From Mesobacillus subterraneus (GTDB lineage Bacteria; Bacillota; Bacilli; Bacillales; Cytobacillaceae), in assembly GCF_023715485.1 (NCBI RefSeq), contig NZ_JAMBOF010000002.1, positions 396,695-460,694 of the forward strand: DNA of 64,000 nucleotides, in the 5' to 3' direction. The position numbers and the translations under genes were made by a program. Position 1 is the first letter of the stretch. Each line of letters starts with the position of its first letter. Under the pieces are notes generated by a model. That model was not told where the DNA came from. It did not search any database and saw only the letters and a list, made by a program, of their open reading frames with translations. Below are positions 1 through 9,356 of this stretch, one piece after another.

Positions 1-240
1 AATGGAAACCCATGCACTTTGACATGTACTTCCATTAGATATCCATTTTTTTTTTTTGAAAATAAACGGGCATCTAACCCACCCTCACACCACACTATTG
101 ACAACCGAAGTGTCTAAGGAGAGATCTTGCCACTCCCACAGCATGGTCGAGTGCCTCCATGGGTAACGGGCAGGAGGCATCGCCGGTCAGAATTCTGACA
201 GTGATATAAGCTAATTCTAGTTGTCTAGTATTTGCCCACC
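1..240. other. Gene-free left edge with two perfect palindromes
   Basis: No credible gene is seen. Two palindromes stand out: an arm TGCCTCC at 152-158 paired with GGAGGCA at 173-179, and GTCAGAATTCTGAC at 186-199, a perfect 14-nt palindrome. An oligo-T run lies near 47-57. The segment is downstream of the minus-strand ywqE stop but the hairpins lack an obvious T-run on that strand. They could be an element end or an RNA structure; I cannot tell. Confidence 0.35.
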
Positions 241-1005
241 TTAGAAAATTCCAAGAAACTTTTTCTTTTTAATTGGTTCAGGAGCTTCTTTATAAACATT
301 GCTGTTTTCTACAAGCAGTTCTGCGTTCTCTTGAAATAAATAGACATAATCTGTACCGTATTTTGACTCGATCATATTCATCGTTTCCGCCATCTTAAAA
401 CCCCGGCTATTGACGTTATGAGCATCTGATGCAATAAAATGAGTCAGATTCGCTTCAATTAGTTGATAGGAAAAGTTCTTTATTTTTTTTCCGAAGTAAC
501 CACTCAGGCTTGAAGCAGTCACTTGAGTTAATGCACCTTTTTTCACAAGGTTATACAAAACATCGGGGCGTTCGATAATCTCCTGGTTTCTCTCTGGGTG
601 TACAATGATGGGGACTAACCCTTTTAGCTGCAGATCAAACAGTAATTTCTCGGTATACCTTGGTACATGTCCGGATGGCAATTCTATGAATAAATACTGC
701 GTCCCATTCAGGGTAAGAATTTCATCCTGTTCAAGATCGTCCACTACTTCCCCGTAAATCCGTATCTCCTGGCCTGGAAGCACTTTTAGGGGTACACTTG
801 CTTTCTCTAATTCGACATTCAAATCGTTCACTTTCGACAAAATGTCAGTTTTATAGTTGTTGTATTTACTATTTTTATGGTGAGGCGTGGCGATGATCGT
901 ATGGATGCCTTCATTAACAGCAGCCTTAGCCATATCTATACTGTCACCTATATGCTTTGCGCCGTCGTCGATTCCCGGCAGAATATGACTGTGTATGTCA
1001 ATCAT
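241..1005 (-). CDS. ywqE: Tyrosine-protein phosphatase, PHP type (YwqE/CpsB/CapC)
   Basis: Manganese-dependent protein-tyrosine phosphatase of the PHP superfamily. It dephosphorylates the bacterial tyrosine kinase and its targets in capsule/exopolysaccharide control. Metal-ligand motifs are visible: HSH at the extreme N-terminus followed by PGIDDGA, ATPHH near residue 40, HPERN near 137 and SDAHN near 197. About 254 residues matches the family. The ATG at 1005 is preferred over an in-frame GTG at 1014 because GGAAGG lies 9 nt upstream of the ATG and would abut the GTG. It is third in the order ywqC-ywqD-ywqE, as in Bacillus subtilis. Confidence 0.93.
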   Translation of the reverse strand: MIDIHSHILPGIDDGAKHIGDSIDMAKAAVNEGIHTIIATPHHKNSKYNNYKTDILSKVNDLNVELEKASVPLKVLPGQEIRIYGEVVDDLEQDEILTLNGTQYLFIELPSGHVPRYTEKLLFDLQLKGLVPIIVHPERNQEIIERPDVLYNLVKKGALTQVTASSLSGYFGKKIKNFSYQLIEANLTHFIASDAHNVNSRGFKMAETMNMIESKYGTDYVYLFQENAELLVENSNVYKEAPEPIKKKKFLGIF

Positions 1006-1142
1006 CGCTGTCACCCTTCCAATTTTGTGTTAATTTTATAGGACTTTTATATGCTAACACGGTTACCCCCTAGCGTAAAGAGGTGCATTTTGTCGAAACT
1101 TGTCATTTTATAAAGAAAACTTCTTGGTAAAACAATCCAAAA

Positions 1143-1850
1143 CTATTTAGTACCATAATAATAATACTGATTTGTCGAATCTGCTTTCTTGTTATTAAGC
1201 ACAACACCTAACATCTTTGCGTTCGCTGAAGCAAGAAGTTCTTTTGATTTAGTAGCTGCCTCGATTTCTGTCGTTTCACTGCTAACTACCAGAATTGTGC
1301 CGTCACACTGATTGGCCAGTATTTGCGCATCTGTAACTGCAAGCACAGGGGGGGTATCAAACATAACTAAATTAAAGTCTTGTAAAGCATTCTCCAGAAA
1401 AGCCTTCATTGCTCTAGATCCGAGTAATTCAGATGGATTCGGAGGAATTGGCCCGCTCGGTAAGACTGCCAAATTTGCCACGTCCGTAAGCTTAACCGCT
1501 TCTGCTAGCGGCACCTGGTTGGTAAGTACATTCGTTAGCCCAGTTGTATTCGTAAGATTGAACGTATAGTGTACCGTAGGCTTTCGCATATCTGCATCAA
1601 CGAGAAGGACAGATTTTCCCTGTTGCGCAAAAACAACGGCAAGATTCGCAACAGTAGTCGATTTACCTTCTCCAGGTCCTGAAGACGTAACCATGATGGT
1701 GTTTACTTCTTTATCAATAGAAGAAAACTGGATGTTCGTTCTAATGGTTCTATATTGCTCCGAAATAGGAGACTTAGGATCATTTTTTGCTATTAATTTT
1801 CTTTTATTGTCCATGATCAACTTTTTTGTTTTTTTATTTATTGGCATCAT
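1143..1850 (-). CDS. ywqD: BY-type protein tyrosine kinase (CpsD/CapB/YwqD)
   Basis: Cytoplasmic bacterial tyrosine kinase that autophosphorylates and phosphorylates proteins of polysaccharide synthesis once activated by its membrane modulator. The P-loop GPGEGKST lies at residues 58-65, the Walker A' motif VLLVDADMR at 81-89 and a Walker B-like FDTPP near 164. The C-terminus carries a cluster of four tyrosines (about 229-232), the usual autophosphorylation tail. Either of two adjacent ATGs (1850 or 1847) may start translation behind GAGGTG. It lies 7 nt after ywqC and upstream of ywqE. Length 235 fits the stand-alone Firmicutes type. Confidence 0.94.
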   Translation of the reverse strand: MMPINKKTKKLIMDNKRKLIAKNDPKSPISEQYRTIRTNIQFSSIDKEVNTIMVTSSGPGEGKSTTVANLAVVFAQQGKSVLLVDADMRKPTVHYTFNLTNTTGLTNVLTNQVPLAEAVKLTDVANLAVLPSGPIPPNPSELLGSRAMKAFLENALQDFNLVMFDTPPVLAVTDAQILANQCDGTILVVSSETTEIEAATKSKELLASANAKMLGVVLNNKKADSTNQYYYYGTK

Positions 1851-1857
1851 TTACACC

Positions 1858-2577
1858 TCAAGCTCTCGCATTTCTATCTGCACGTTTATCCATGTCTCTT
1901 GATTCAGTGATTGTCGTGATTACACCTAATACAGGCATACCTAATAATTTTTCAATATCTTGTTCTGTTTTGATCGTATTATCAAAGTATTCTAGTAAAA
2001 ATGCTAATCCCACACCAGCCATTAATCCGACTACTAAGGCAATTGCAATGTTGAGTAAAGGCTTTGGCTTAATTGGTGACTGCTTCTCTCCGACCTGAGC
2101 CTTAGCAAGAATACTAACGTTATCAACGTTCATAATTTGTGAGATTTCCCTTGTGAAAACCTCTGCAGTCTTATTAGCAATATTAGCTGCTCTTTTTGCA
2201 TTTGGATCTTGCACAGAAATATTTACTACCTGTGAGTTCTTTTCACTTGCAACTGTGACTTTATTATTCAATTCGCCAGTAGACATATCCAATTTAAGCT
2301 CTTTAATTACCAGATCTAATATAGCCGGACTTTTAATGATTACATTGTAAGTGTTAATCAATTGAAGGTTTGTTTGAACTTCATTGTAGTTATACATTGT
2401 TTGTTCATTCTTTGATTGGTTGACTAACAGCTGTGTCGAAGATTGATAAATTGGAGTAAGGAAAAAATAACTGATCACTCCGCTCACCAATATAGCCAAA
2501 AGAGTTATGGTCAAAATAAGATTCAACCTTTTCTTCAATGTCTGCAGCAAATCCTTTAAATTAATCGTTTCTTCCAT
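1858..2577 (-). CDS. ywqC: Tyrosine-kinase modulator, Wzz/CapA family (YwqC)
   Basis: Membrane adaptor with a Wzz chain-length-determinant fold that anchors and activates the YwqD kinase and may influence polysaccharide chain length. One transmembrane segment follows a short cytoplasmic N-terminus (about residues 18-40), an extracellular region follows, and a second segment lies near residues 178-200 ahead of a cytoplasmic C-terminal tail that would contact the kinase. The internal ATG at 2577 is chosen because GGAGG sits five bases upstream; the longer frame's ATG at 2589 overlaps that ribosome binding site. First gene of the ywqCDE operon. Confidence 0.92.
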   Translation of the reverse strand: MEETINLKDLLQTLKKRLNLILTITLLAILVSGVISYFFLTPIYQSSTQLLVNQSKNEQTMYNYNEVQTNLQLINTYNVIIKSPAILDLVIKELKLDMSTGELNNKVTVASEKNSQVVNISVQDPNAKRAANIANKTAEVFTREISQIMNVDNVSILAKAQVGEKQSPIKPKPLLNIAIALVVGLMAGVGLAFLLEYFDNTIKTEQDIEKLLGMPVLGVITTITESRDMDKRADRNARA

Positions 2578-2808
2578 GTTGTCCTCCATCTTTTATATAA
2601 AAATTCTTCTTAAATAATATCATAGGTTGTTGTAAAATTTGACGATTCTTGTAATAATCTTAATAAGAATGTAAAAAAACTGGCTTCTACTTTGATAATT
2701 TAACAATATTTTTCTGGAAATTGGAAGGAAAACTTTATAATTGGAAATAATTTAAAGTTTATTGAGGATAAATGTTGGGAATAAAGTAATTTTTTGGAGG
2801 ATTTGTTT

Positions 2809-3612
2809 ATGAAAGCTGTTTTCACGACACTATTAGCAATTGCGTGTGCGGTCATTTTAATTTGGGGGAATATTCATTGGAATCAAAAATCAGTTGTTTC
2901 TGGATCCAATGACCCTATAACTAGTAACTCTAATAAAAATAAGCCGGCAGAATCTAAAACAATAGAGAAGCCGGTAAAAGAAGAAAAAGATTTCTCAACC
3001 TTTACTCTACACTGGCCTGATGAAGCTAAGGCTGCTTTTAATCAGGCATTAGAAGAAAAAAGGACATTTAAGCTTTTAATTGTTGGTTCAGGTTCTGTTG
3101 GGGAGGAACCTACCGGCTGGGCTTACCAAGTAAAAAAAGAAGTTGAAGAATTTTATGGCAGTGACGTAGTTTCGGTTAATATAAGAGAAGTTAATGAAAC
3201 AACACTGGCTTTTATTCAAAATGATGGTCAGGACACCATTGCAGAAGAACAGGCAGATTTGATTTTGTTTGAACCATTTACTTTGACTGATAATGGATTG
3301 GTACTAATTGAAGATTCTCTAGCCAATATCCAAACGGTAATTGATACAGCAAAAGAAAGTAATCCCAACACAGTTTTTATCTTACAGCCACCGAATCCGA
3401 TTTATCAGCCTAAATTATATGCAACTCAAGTTGAGGCATTAGCGGAATATGCAGCAGAGAACAACATCGCTTACTTAGACCATTGGGAAGCATGGCCTGA
3501 TACACAGTCAGAGGAAATTTATGAATTTCTTCAAGATGGTACAGGACAGCCAAATGAGGAAGGTCATAAAATTTGGAGTAAATATGTGATTGATTATCTG
3601 ATGAGTAAATAG
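2809..3612 (+). CDS. Secreted SGNH/GDSL-family hydrolase
   Basis: Predicted surface esterase or deacetylase of the SGNH superfamily. The N-terminal hydrophobic stretch (about residues 3-20) looks like a signal anchor, followed by a Ser/Asn/Lys-rich linker. Block I is degenerate, GSGSVG with serine in the nucleophile region, and the C-terminal catalytic block appears as EEGHKIWSKYV. The ATG at 2809 has GGAGG at 2796-2800; an in-frame TTG at 2794 overlaps that site and is rejected. It is divergent from ywqC, which suggests modification of the polysaccharide made under ywqCDE control, but the substrate is not visible in the sequence. Confidence 0.75.
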   Translation: MKAVFTTLLAIACAVILIWGNIHWNQKSVVSGSNDPITSNSNKNKPAESKTIEKPVKEEKDFSTFTLHWPDEAKAAFNQALEEKRTFKLLIVGSGSVGEEPTGWAYQVKKEVEEFYGSDVVSVNIREVNETTLAFIQNDGQDTIAEEQADLILFEPFTLTDNGLVLIEDSLANIQTVIDTAKESNPNTVFILQPPNPIYQPKLYATQVEALAEYAAENNIAYLDHWEAWPDTQSEEIYEFLQDGTGQPNEEGHKIWSKYVIDYLMSK

Positions 3613-3613
3613 G

Positions 3614-3645
3614 AAATAGCAAGCCGTTGAGGCTTGCTATTTTTA
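3614..3645 (+). terminator. Intrinsic terminator after the SGNH hydrolase
   Basis: A 12-bp stem AAATAGCAAGCC / GGCTTGCTATTT with a 5-nt loop is followed by a T-rich tract, immediately after the stop codon. Confidence 0.88.
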
Positions 3646-3828
3646 TTTTCTAAAATGATTAAATCCTCCCCATTCCTTCTATTTATTATGTATCTTCATC
3701 CTGTTACATTAGCGAATTCATATAATATAATTCTAAAATCCTATTTTACAAATATCTTATTTTTTACATATATTTGCCGATAAAAAGATTGTATGATTAA
3801 GATAACTTTTTAATGGGAGGAAACACCG

Positions 3829-5811
3829 TTGTTCAATGTTAGATTATTTGCAACTGCCTTTTTGCTCACTGTCGCCAGCTTTGTCTTTTTAGCTTCACAA
3901 TCTTTCGCTGCTCCATATTATGAAAGGATATCTGGAGTGAACAGGATTGAAACTTCGGTTGAAATATCAAGGGCAGGTTGGGAAACAGCTGACAATGTCA
4001 TCCTTGCTCGTGCTGATAATCCAGCAGATGCATTATCATCCGCTTCTCTTTCAGGAGCTGCTGATGCACCAATCCTGCTGACATCGCCTAACTCTATTTC
4101 CGATGTTGTTCTTGACGAGATTGATCGATTAGGCGCCTCTACGGTTTACATCCTGGGGGGTAAGGGTGCAATCAGTCCAGTTATTGAGGAAGAATTAATC
4201 TCTTATGGGTTTGATGTAATAAGACTTGGAGGCAGCACTCGTTTCGATACTGCCGCTCTTATTAACAAGGAAGCTGGAGGCGCTTATGGTACTAAGGCAA
4301 TCGTTGTTAACGGATATGCAGTTGCTGATGCTTTATCTGCTTCAAGTAACTCAGCCATTAACCAGATTCCGATTTATCTTTCAAAGACTGGCTCTCTTCC
4401 AGTAAATCTTCCGAGCACCATTAAAGAGGTCACTATTTACGGAGGAACTGGTGTAGTCAGCACTGAGGTTGAGACCCTGCTTAAAAAGCAAGGAAAGACG
4501 GTTACGAGAATTGCCGGTAACGACCGCTATCTGACAAATATTGCAGCTGCTGATCCTTCACTGGCAGAAAACGTAATTATCGTTCGAGGCACGAGCACCA
4601 GCAGGACTTCTGAGCAGTATCCTGATGCAGTTGCCGGAGCTGGGCTTTCACACAAACTGGGAGCGAATATCATTCTTTCCCACCCCACTTCTGTTAAGCC
4701 GGATGTTCAGGAATACTTCATGAATAACCGTTATTTTGGCTATTTCATCCTGGGCGGTGAAGGGGCTGTTACATCTGAAACCGTAATGGAATTGACCTTC
4801 CACCCAGATTCAGAAGTCCTTGAAACATTTGATCATAACATTATTGCATCAGCAATGGATCCAAACAAGCCGGTATTGTATTCACTAAGTGATGACGATA
4901 ACAGCATTCGTTCATACAACTTAACGACTGGTGAAGAAAAGTCCATACAATTAAAGGCATCACCAGAACAATTGTATATAGAAAACAATAAAATTTATGT
5001 ATCGATTGTACATGGACTACACGATGATTATAATTTCGGTGTACAATCCGGTGAAATTGCCATTATTGATGCAGGACAATTCAAACTTGAAAAGACGTTC
5101 GAAATCGATTTAGATCCCTTTGATCTGGTCGTTGACAAGAACGGGTTTATCTATGTCTCTGGCGGATCCGCCCAGTGGACAGAAATCAAGAGTTATTCTT
5201 CTTTAACTGGAGCAGAAGTTTCTGTAAATAGAATTAGACAACAAAGCTACCTTGAAATGAACCCTAACCAAACAAAAGTATATGCGATCAACACGGATTT
5301 ATCTCCAAGAGATATTTCTGAATACTATATCTCCAATGGAGTCATTACCGGATACAAAGATTCTCCTTACCATGGCGAATATGATTTAGGAGACTTTAGT
5401 AACTTCTCCGACATTAAAGCATCACCAGATGGTAAGTATCTTTTCAATAGTTACGGCCATGTATTTAAGGGTAACTTGGAATATGCTGCAGAATTAGAAG
5501 TTCCATATAATGACGTAGCCTTTGACCTTGGACAAAACCGTTTTTATTCAGGAATCGGCGGGTATGTTTTCAGGCACAACTACTCTGATTTCCTGATTGA
5601 TAAATACTATTTAGCCAATGGTGAAATTCTTTACATGTATCAGAAGGACGGACAAATTTACGTGTTATCAATTGTCAACGTAGGTCTTCTGGAAAAATTC
5701 GCAATTGAAAAGATTGATATGACAAAGGGAACTGACCTTGAAAGCGAAGAACAATCATTTCAAGCGACAGATGCGTTGGTAGACACCATTAGCAAGAGTC
5801 CATTGAAATAA
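3829..5811 (+). CDS. Secreted cell-wall-binding-repeat (CWB_2) protein with propeller-like C-terminus
   Basis: Secreted surface protein. A signal peptide (to about residue 27, ending SQSFAA) leads into three CWB_2 repeats (about 30-325) with the family hallmarks: RISGxxR openings, PADALSSASLSG-type motifs and ILGGKGAIS turns. These repeats bind anionic wall polymers non-covalently. Residues 330-660 form a different region of repeated beta-rich units (YSLSDDDNSIRSYN, GFIYVSGG, PDGKYLFNS) resembling a YncE-like beta-propeller, possibly for ligand binding or adhesion. The start is TTG at 3829 with GGGAGG 8 nt upstream. No catalytic domain is recognised. A strong terminator follows. Confidence 0.86.
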   Translation: MFNVRLFATAFLLTVASFVFLASQSFAAPYYERISGVNRIETSVEISRAGWETADNVILARADNPADALSSASLSGAADAPILLTSPNSISDVVLDEIDRLGASTVYILGGKGAISPVIEEELISYGFDVIRLGGSTRFDTAALINKEAGGAYGTKAIVVNGYAVADALSASSNSAINQIPIYLSKTGSLPVNLPSTIKEVTIYGGTGVVSTEVETLLKKQGKTVTRIAGNDRYLTNIAAADPSLAENVIIVRGTSTSRTSEQYPDAVAGAGLSHKLGANIILSHPTSVKPDVQEYFMNNRYFGYFILGGEGAVTSETVMELTFHPDSEVLETFDHNIIASAMDPNKPVLYSLSDDDNSIRSYNLTTGEEKSIQLKASPEQLYIENNKIYVSIVHGLHDDYNFGVQSGEIAIIDAGQFKLEKTFEIDLDPFDLVVDKNGFIYVSGGSAQWTEIKSYSSLTGAEVSVNRIRQQSYLEMNPNQTKVYAINTDLSPRDISEYYISNGVITGYKDSPYHGEYDLGDFSNFSDIKASPDGKYLFNSYGHVFKGNLEYAAELEVPYNDVAFDLGQNRFYSGIGGYVFRHNYSDFLIDKYYLANGEILYMYQKDGQIYVLSIVNVGLLEKFAIEKIDMTKGTDLESEEQSFQATDALVDTISKSPLK

Positions 5812-5813
5812 GC

Positions 5814-5845
5814 AAAAAGGAACCGTCACAGGTTCCTTTTTTCGT
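5814..5845 (+). terminator. Intrinsic terminator after the CWB_2/propeller gene
   Basis: Stem AAAAGGAACC / GGTTCCTTTT around a GTCACA loop, ending in a run of T, two bases past the stop codon. Confidence 0.88.
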
Positions 5846-5867
5846 TTTATTAATTTGTTTGTTAAAA

Positions 5868-5970
5868 AACGATGGGATGGATGCCAGCAACTTGGCATTT
5901 GTCTTAGGAGATTCATTCCCTGATGCACTATAGGGTGCCCCACTAGCAAACTTTTTAAAAAATAAGGGAA
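5868..5970 (+). pseudogene. Remnant of a CWB_2 repeat with an internal stop
   Basis: The frame beginning GAT at 5871 reads DGMDASNLAFVLGDSFPDAL, then TAG, then GAPLANFLKNKG. This is the signature core of a CWB_2 repeat (compare FPDALAGTPLSYQL in the neighbouring gene) interrupted by one stop codon. No start, signal peptide or flanking repeats survive. It sits between two intact CWB_2 genes, so it is probably a leftover of a deleted or duplicated copy. Confidence 0.7.
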
Positions 5971-5975
5971 AATAA

Positions 5976-6007
5976 AAATGACCCCGTTATAAAATTCGGG
6001 GTCATTT
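5976..6007 (-). terminator. Intrinsic terminator for the SLT-CWB_2 gene
   Basis: Stem AAATGACCCCG / CGGGGTCATTT with a 10-nt loop. Read on the minus strand it is followed by TTTTATTTT, just downstream of the gene ending at 6032. Confidence 0.85.
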
Positions 6008-6031
6008 AATTCCTTTTAAAGAAGGATAGAA

Positions 6032-7849
6032 TTAATATTCGAGATTTTGCACGATCCCCCCTATTTCATTTTCCGTTCCTACAACAGCTTTTCCTCCAAA
6101 GAAACCAAAGGTATCAATCCTTTGTTGCTGTATTGTGTTTTGAATTGGCACTGGGACACTTCCTGGGTACGTAAGAAGAAGAGGTGCATTCTTTTTAGCT
6201 GCGAGAACAGCCCCTGTTAATGCATCTGCAAAATTCCCTCCTGTTGCTACGAAAGCATCTCCTGTTCCCATTTTTAATTCGTTTACTATTTTAGCATTCG
6301 TATCGAATCTATTTATTCCACCATACTGCTTATAGCTCTCTAATTCTTTTAGAATAATAGGATTTATGACACCCTCTCCACCAACAACGATTACGTGTGA
6401 ATAGTTTGCAAGAGCTACAGCAGTATTACTCGGAATATTCCCCGTTCTCGTTAAAAAAATGGGATATCCATTCTTAGCAGCATAAGGAGCAATCGCTAAA
6501 GCATCTGGAAAATCATATCCATATGCTAGTACAGCAACACCTTTATTAGGCATTTTATTAGCAATATCAATTGCTGTCTCAAAACGATCAGCCCCTCCGT
6601 ATCGAGTCACTGATATCCCTAAATTAGTTAAATCGTTACTTATTACAGGTGAAATCACTCCAGTACCGCCAAGGAGGACAGCATTTTTGGCATTTAGCCG
6701 TTTAATTTCTTTTACAGTAGATTCATCTAAGGAATTCCCGTTTGTTAAGAGCAAAGGAGCATTAAGCTGATAAGAAAGCGGTGTACCTGCTAATGCATCA
6801 GGAAATTTGTTACCATTTGCAATTACAACTGTGTCTGCACCATTTGCCCATCCCTCGTTAGAAATTGCCACCGCAGTTTCATACCGAGTTCCTCCGTAAA
6901 TCCTCTTTCCAAGTGGTTTTAAATCTCCAGAAGCACTGTATGCTACCCTTCCATCATCCAGCATCGTTTTATACCAAACATACTGACGATATCTCATATC
7001 TATTGAACTATTGTATTTATATGTTTCATCATAGACAAATTTGTCCATTATTGTAATTGCTTCACGTTCTCCACTAGGTAAAGTTTTGATAGATCCTGCA
7101 GATGAAGTAGGAGCATGCCGGAAAGAACCACCTTCAGCTGACAAAACAATGTCATTCGCTTGAAATTTATGTTTTGTCTCATTTAAAAGCTGGTGGGGAA
7201 TAGAATAATTTAATTTATTGAATGACAAGCGGTAATATGGATCACCACTATAAGTAAAATCTTCTTTATTGAAGTCAAATGGAATCGGATATATTCCCAT
7301 ATAGTTATTTAAGGAATCTAGTTTAGAAAATATCTTTTCCTGATAAGCATTAATATTACGTTCACCCGTATCCTTGATTATGGGGCTATTACTTTGTCCT
7401 TTTCCATTGTATGCAAGAATAGCAAAATACCAACTTTCCAGAACATCCCTATTGTTATCATTTAATTTAGGTAAAGTACCGTCTTTACCTATAAATTTCT
7501 CTTCTAACTTCTGTATACCAACATTAATATTATATTGGATATCGGTTTTGAGTTTCTCCTGATCAAACCTGATATCGTTTGTGACCTGCATTATTCCTAT
7601 ACCGCCATCACTTGATATATTAGGAGCACCATTAACGAATTGCTGCCAGCTGCTTTCCTGAAAAGCAATTGTTTTCACAATTTCAGGTGGAATATTTTTT
7701 TCCAGCGCAGCTTTTGTCAAAAGTTCATTAATCACGTGATAAGGTGGGTTCTGATAGGTTTGTACCTGACTAGTTTCTTCAGCATGGATTACTTTAGTAG
7801 GAAGCCAAATTAATATGAATGATGCTAATATGATTACTATTTTTCTCAA
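6032..7849 (-). CDS. Secreted lytic transglycosylase-like (SLT) protein with CWB_2 anchor
   Basis: Predicted peptidoglycan-cleaving enzyme held on the wall by CWB_2 repeats. A signal peptide covers about residues 1-24. The SLT/lysozyme-like domain (about 35-180) has the catalytic glutamate in AFQESSW (E66) and the GGIGIMQV motif. A linker region (about 180-315) is followed by three CWB_2 repeats (about 315-605) with FPDALAGTPLS and LLGGTGVISP signatures. The start is TTG at 7849 with GGGAGG upstream; an upstream ATG at 8023 would add 58 residues before the signal peptide and is rejected. It is expressed alone, followed by its own terminator. Confidence 0.86.
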   Translation of the reverse strand: MRKIVIILASFILIWLPTKVIHAEETSQVQTYQNPPYHVINELLTKAALEKNIPPEIVKTIAFQESSWQQFVNGAPNISSDGGIGIMQVTNDIRFDQEKLKTDIQYNINVGIQKLEEKFIGKDGTLPKLNDNNRDVLESWYFAILAYNGKGQSNSPIIKDTGERNINAYQEKIFSKLDSLNNYMGIYPIPFDFNKEDFTYSGDPYYRLSFNKLNYSIPHQLLNETKHKFQANDIVLSAEGGSFRHAPTSSAGSIKTLPSGEREAITIMDKFVYDETYKYNSSIDMRYRQYVWYKTMLDDGRVAYSASGDLKPLGKRIYGGTRYETAVAISNEGWANGADTVVIANGNKFPDALAGTPLSYQLNAPLLLTNGNSLDESTVKEIKRLNAKNAVLLGGTGVISPVISNDLTNLGISVTRYGGADRFETAIDIANKMPNKGVAVLAYGYDFPDALAIAPYAAKNGYPIFLTRTGNIPSNTAVALANYSHVIVVGGEGVINPIILKELESYKQYGGINRFDTNAKIVNELKMGTGDAFVATGGNFADALTGAVLAAKKNAPLLLTYPGSVPVPIQNTIQQQRIDTFGFFGGKAVVGTENEIGGIVQNLEY

Positions 7850-8136
7850 AACTTTCTCTCCTCCCAGATTTCCCTTCTTATAAAATGGTAGCATTCTTCC
7901 AGTAAGATTACCATAAACGAAACATAAATAATTTAACAGAATAGTAAGTTTCAAGTTAGCATTTTTTAATAGAGGCCATTCACCTATAAGACTATGGTAT
8001 CGATGTTGCGAACACTTTACCATATGGTGTAAGCATAAAAGCTACTAAGTGGATGATGTATTTAGGGAAGTAACACCCACAAAACAATTATTGGCCATAT
8101 ATCTTAAATTGAAAGTGTAAAAGCATAAAAACCAGT

Positions 8137-8178
8137 AAAAAAAGTGAGCAGGAACATTATAGGTCCCTGCTCACTTTT
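8137..8178 (-). terminator. Intrinsic terminator for xpaC-yaaN
   Basis: A long stem AAAAGTGAGCAGGGACC / GTTCCTGCTCACTTTT with a TTTTTTT tail on the minus strand, immediately after the yaaN stop. Confidence 0.9.
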
Positions 8179-8180
8179 GG

Positions 8181-9356
8181 CTACTTATCTTTAATCTCCA
8201 GCAGCTTTAATCTCAACTCGTTTTCCATCGTCGCCAGGTCTTGTTCAGCCTGACGCCTCTTTGTACGGCCTTCCTCTTGAATCCTCAATGTCTCTTCTAA
8301 TGTTGTAATCAAGTTTTCCTGGGTTTTCTTCAATGTTTCAATATCGACAAGGCCGCGTTCGTTTTCTTTGGCCGTTTCGATTGTGTTTGTTTTAAGCATT
8401 TCAGCGTTTTTCAGCAGCAGTTCATTTGTTGTTTTAGACACCTGTTTTTGCGCCTCCACTGCATGTCGCTGCCTGATTAGTGTCAATGCAATGGCAACCT
8501 GGTTCTTCCAAAGTGGGATTGCTGTTACAATAGACGATTGAATTTTTTCGACGAGCGCCTGGTTTGTATTTTGAATCAAGCGGATCTGCGGGGCACTTTG
8601 TATCGTGATTTCCCTGCTTAATTTCAGGTCATATAATCTTTTATCGAGACGGTCAGCAAACTGAACCATGTCGTTGACTTCCTGGAACTTCATTTGATTC
8701 TGCGATGCTTCTGCTGCCCTCTTCAATTCAGGGATCGTTTTTTCATGGAGCTCCTCCAGCTTCAGCTCCCCCGCTGCAATGTATATGTTCAGGGCATTGA
8801 AGTATTCCTTGTTCGTTTCATAAAGCTTCTCAAGCATTCCTATGTCAGATAATAGGACATTTTTACTCCGATCCAGCTTCACACTAATTCGGTCGATTTG
8901 TGCTCCAGTCTTCTGGTACTTTGATAGGATTTCTTGCACCGAACCTGAAAGTTTTCCAAACATCCGTGACAGGAAAGATGGCTTTTCCGCCTTAAGCTCA
9001 TCTGGATTCATATCATTAAGGTGCTTCATCAAATCACTGATGATTTCCCCTACCTCACCGATATCCTTTTTCTGGACATGCTCGAGCATGGCATGAGAGA
9101 ACGTAAGCAACTTGCCCTGTGCCTGGGTGCCGTACTGAATCATTGCCTGGTGATTCTTCGGGTCGATTTGCTCTGCTAATTGATAGGCCCTTGCTCTATT
9201 TTCCTCGGGGATTACATCTATAAGCTTAACTGGTCTATTCTCTTGCTGCTTAACTTTCTGAACCTGCAATTCCGGTGTATCACCAAACGGGTTAGCAAGG
9301 ATATCATCCACTATATTTCCGGTACTCTTTAAAAGGTCTGGGTTTTTTTCGGTCAT
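8181..9356 (-). CDS. yaaN: TelA/KlaA-family toxic-anion-resistance-like protein (YaaN)
   Basis: Cytoplasmic, mostly helical protein of the TelA (toxic anion resistance) family. Members are linked to tellurite, bacteriocin and envelope stress, but the molecular activity is unsettled. It is 391 residues long, the expected size, and contains long charged helices in the C-terminal half ([19 protein letters not shown]) typical of coiled coils. The start codon overlaps the xpaC stop (TAATG), so the two are translationally coupled, as in Bacillus subtilis xpaC-yaaN. A sigma-W-like promoter precedes the pair, consistent with an envelope-stress role. Confidence 0.9.
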   Translation of the reverse strand: MTEKNPDLLKSTGNIVDDILANPFGDTPELQVQKVKQQENRPVKLIDVIPEENRARAYQLAEQIDPKNHQAMIQYGTQAQGKLLTFSHAMLEHVQKKDIGEVGEIISDLMKHLNDMNPDELKAEKPSFLSRMFGKLSGSVQEILSKYQKTGAQIDRISVKLDRSKNVLLSDIGMLEKLYETNKEYFNALNIYIAAGELKLEELHEKTIPELKRAAEASQNQMKFQEVNDMVQFADRLDKRLYDLKLSREITIQSAPQIRLIQNTNQALVEKIQSSIVTAIPLWKNQVAIALTLIRQRHAVEAQKQVSKTTNELLLKNAEMLKTNTIETAKENERGLVDIETLKKTQENLITTLEETLRIQEEGRTKRRQAEQDLATMENELRLKLLEIKDK

